Of a stretch of 5,863 nucleotides of DNA, positions 5,635 through 5,863 are shown one piece after another. The stretch lies in NCBI GenBank assembly GCA_016867615.1, contig VGJG01000126.1:1-5863 (forward strand), written 5' to 3'. Source of the stretch: Candidatus Aminicenantota bacterium (GTDB lineage Bacteria; Acidobacteriota; Aminicenantia; Aminicenantales; JAFGAV01). How positions within the stretch are numbered: position 1 is the first letter of the stretch; the number at the start of each line of letters is the position of its first letter. Below the pieces are notes generated by a model. It saw nothing but the letters and a program-made list of their open reading frames with translations, was not told the origin of the DNA and made no database searches. A program made the translations under genes and the position numbers.

Positions 5635-5710
5635 GCCTTTAAACTTTTTCAGACCGGGGAGAGATCTTTCCGGATACGTTCATCAGCTCGTGGGCTCGGC
5701 GGTTGCGCTC
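5635..5710. other. Convergent spacer
   Basis: This spacer separates the aminotransferase stop from the stop of the minus-strand outer-membrane gene. It starts with an AT-rich stretch (TTTAAACTTTTTC, 5638-5650), followed by one imperfect inverted repeat. No gene or strong terminator was seen. Confidence 0.6.
5654..5673. repeat. Imperfect inverted repeat, possible bidirectional terminator stem
   Basis: CCGGGGAG (5654-5661) can pair with CTTTCCGG (5666-5673) around a 4-base loop: eight pairs including two G-U on the plus-strand RNA. No T-run follows on either strand, so it does not meet the usual intrinsic-terminator pattern. Its place between convergent genes is the main argument for a role. 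Confidence 0.25.
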
Positions 5711-5863
5711 TCAGAAATGATATCCGAACTTCAGGGCGCCCCAGAAAGGCCGCGTTTGGACGTCGACCGTTTCACACTGGTATGCGGCCAGCTCCACGGC
5801 TAGAGTGAAACCTCGGCGCGACATGTACTGGATGCCCGCCGGAAAATACAGGGACGGAGTTTG
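5711..5863 (-). CDS. C-terminal end of a putative outer-membrane β-barrel protein (partial)
   Basis: On the minus strand a frame is open from the window edge at 5863 to a TGA at 5713-5711 and encodes the last 50 residues of a protein. It shows alternating polar and hydrophobic stretches typical of β-strands: GIQYMSRRGFTLAVELAAYQ (10-29 of the visible part) and a final strand PFWGALKFGYHF. It ends in Phe after alternating aromatic residues, the classic C-terminal signature recognised by the BAM machinery for insertion into the outer membrane. One Cys is visible at residue 30. The start, signal peptide and remaining strands lie beyond the window, so the family cannot be named. The gene is convergent with the sugar operon and need not be functionally linked to it. 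The reading was made by hand from the reverse complement. Confidence 0.62.
   Translation of the reverse strand, partial: QTPSLYFPAGIQYMSRRGFTLAVELAAYQCETVDVQTRPFWGALKFGYHF

Overview
The window is high-GC DNA, probably from a Gram-negative bacterium. At its right edge is the end of a minus-strand gene whose product finishes in a β-barrel-like strand with a C-terminal phenylalanine, as outer-membrane proteins do. Base composition and style would fit a deltaproteobacterium or an Acidobacteriota/Aminicenantes-type organism, but that placement is a guess. The content is typical of a surface-polysaccharide (O-antigen, capsule or exopolysaccharide) accessory region.

Layout from left to right: (1) 1-44, minus strand, the apparent start of a divergent gene with a near-perfect Shine-Dalgarno and a GTG start, running off the window. 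(2) 45-163, a divergent intergenic region with one weak plus-strand promoter candidate. (3) 164-475, a small cysteine-rich protein resembling the YkgJ/CxxCxxCC zinc- or iron-chelating family, followed by a short terminator-like hairpin with a T-run. (4) 522-1229, a family 2 glycosyltransferase of the dolichol/polyprenol-phosphate mannosyltransferase type. (5) 1273-1301, a good sigma-70-type promoter. (6) 1325-5634, five tightly packed plus-strand genes: a small cupin, a three-domain sugar C-methyltransferase-like protein, a GDP-mannose-hydrolase-like Nudix protein, a GDP-mannose 4,6-dehydratase paralogue, and a perosamine-synthase-like DegT/DnrJ/EryC1 aminotransferase. Gaps inside this block are 3-17 bases, so it looks like one operon. 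(7) 5635-5710, a short convergent spacer. (8) 5711-5863, minus strand, the C-terminal 50 codons of a putative outer-membrane β-barrel protein.

The five-gene block reads as a nucleotide-sugar tailoring cassette, most likely acting on a GDP-linked hexose. The dehydratase fold and the perosamine-type aminotransferase suggest a 4-keto/4-amino deoxysugar route. The C-methyltransferase would add a branch methyl next to a keto group, and the Nudix protein would remove GDP-sugars. The main surprise is that the dehydratase paralogue has Asn where the family has its catalytic Glu (Thr-Ser-Asn instead of Thr-Ser-Glu), with further changes in the normally invariant Asn-Leu-(Ala/Gly)-Ala-x-Ser-His-Val segment. 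The Nudix protein also seems to have lost the catalytic His of Gmm. Both may do something other than their family labels say, so the cassette could make an unusual sugar. No CRISPR array, tRNA, rRNA, insertion sequence or long repeat was seen.
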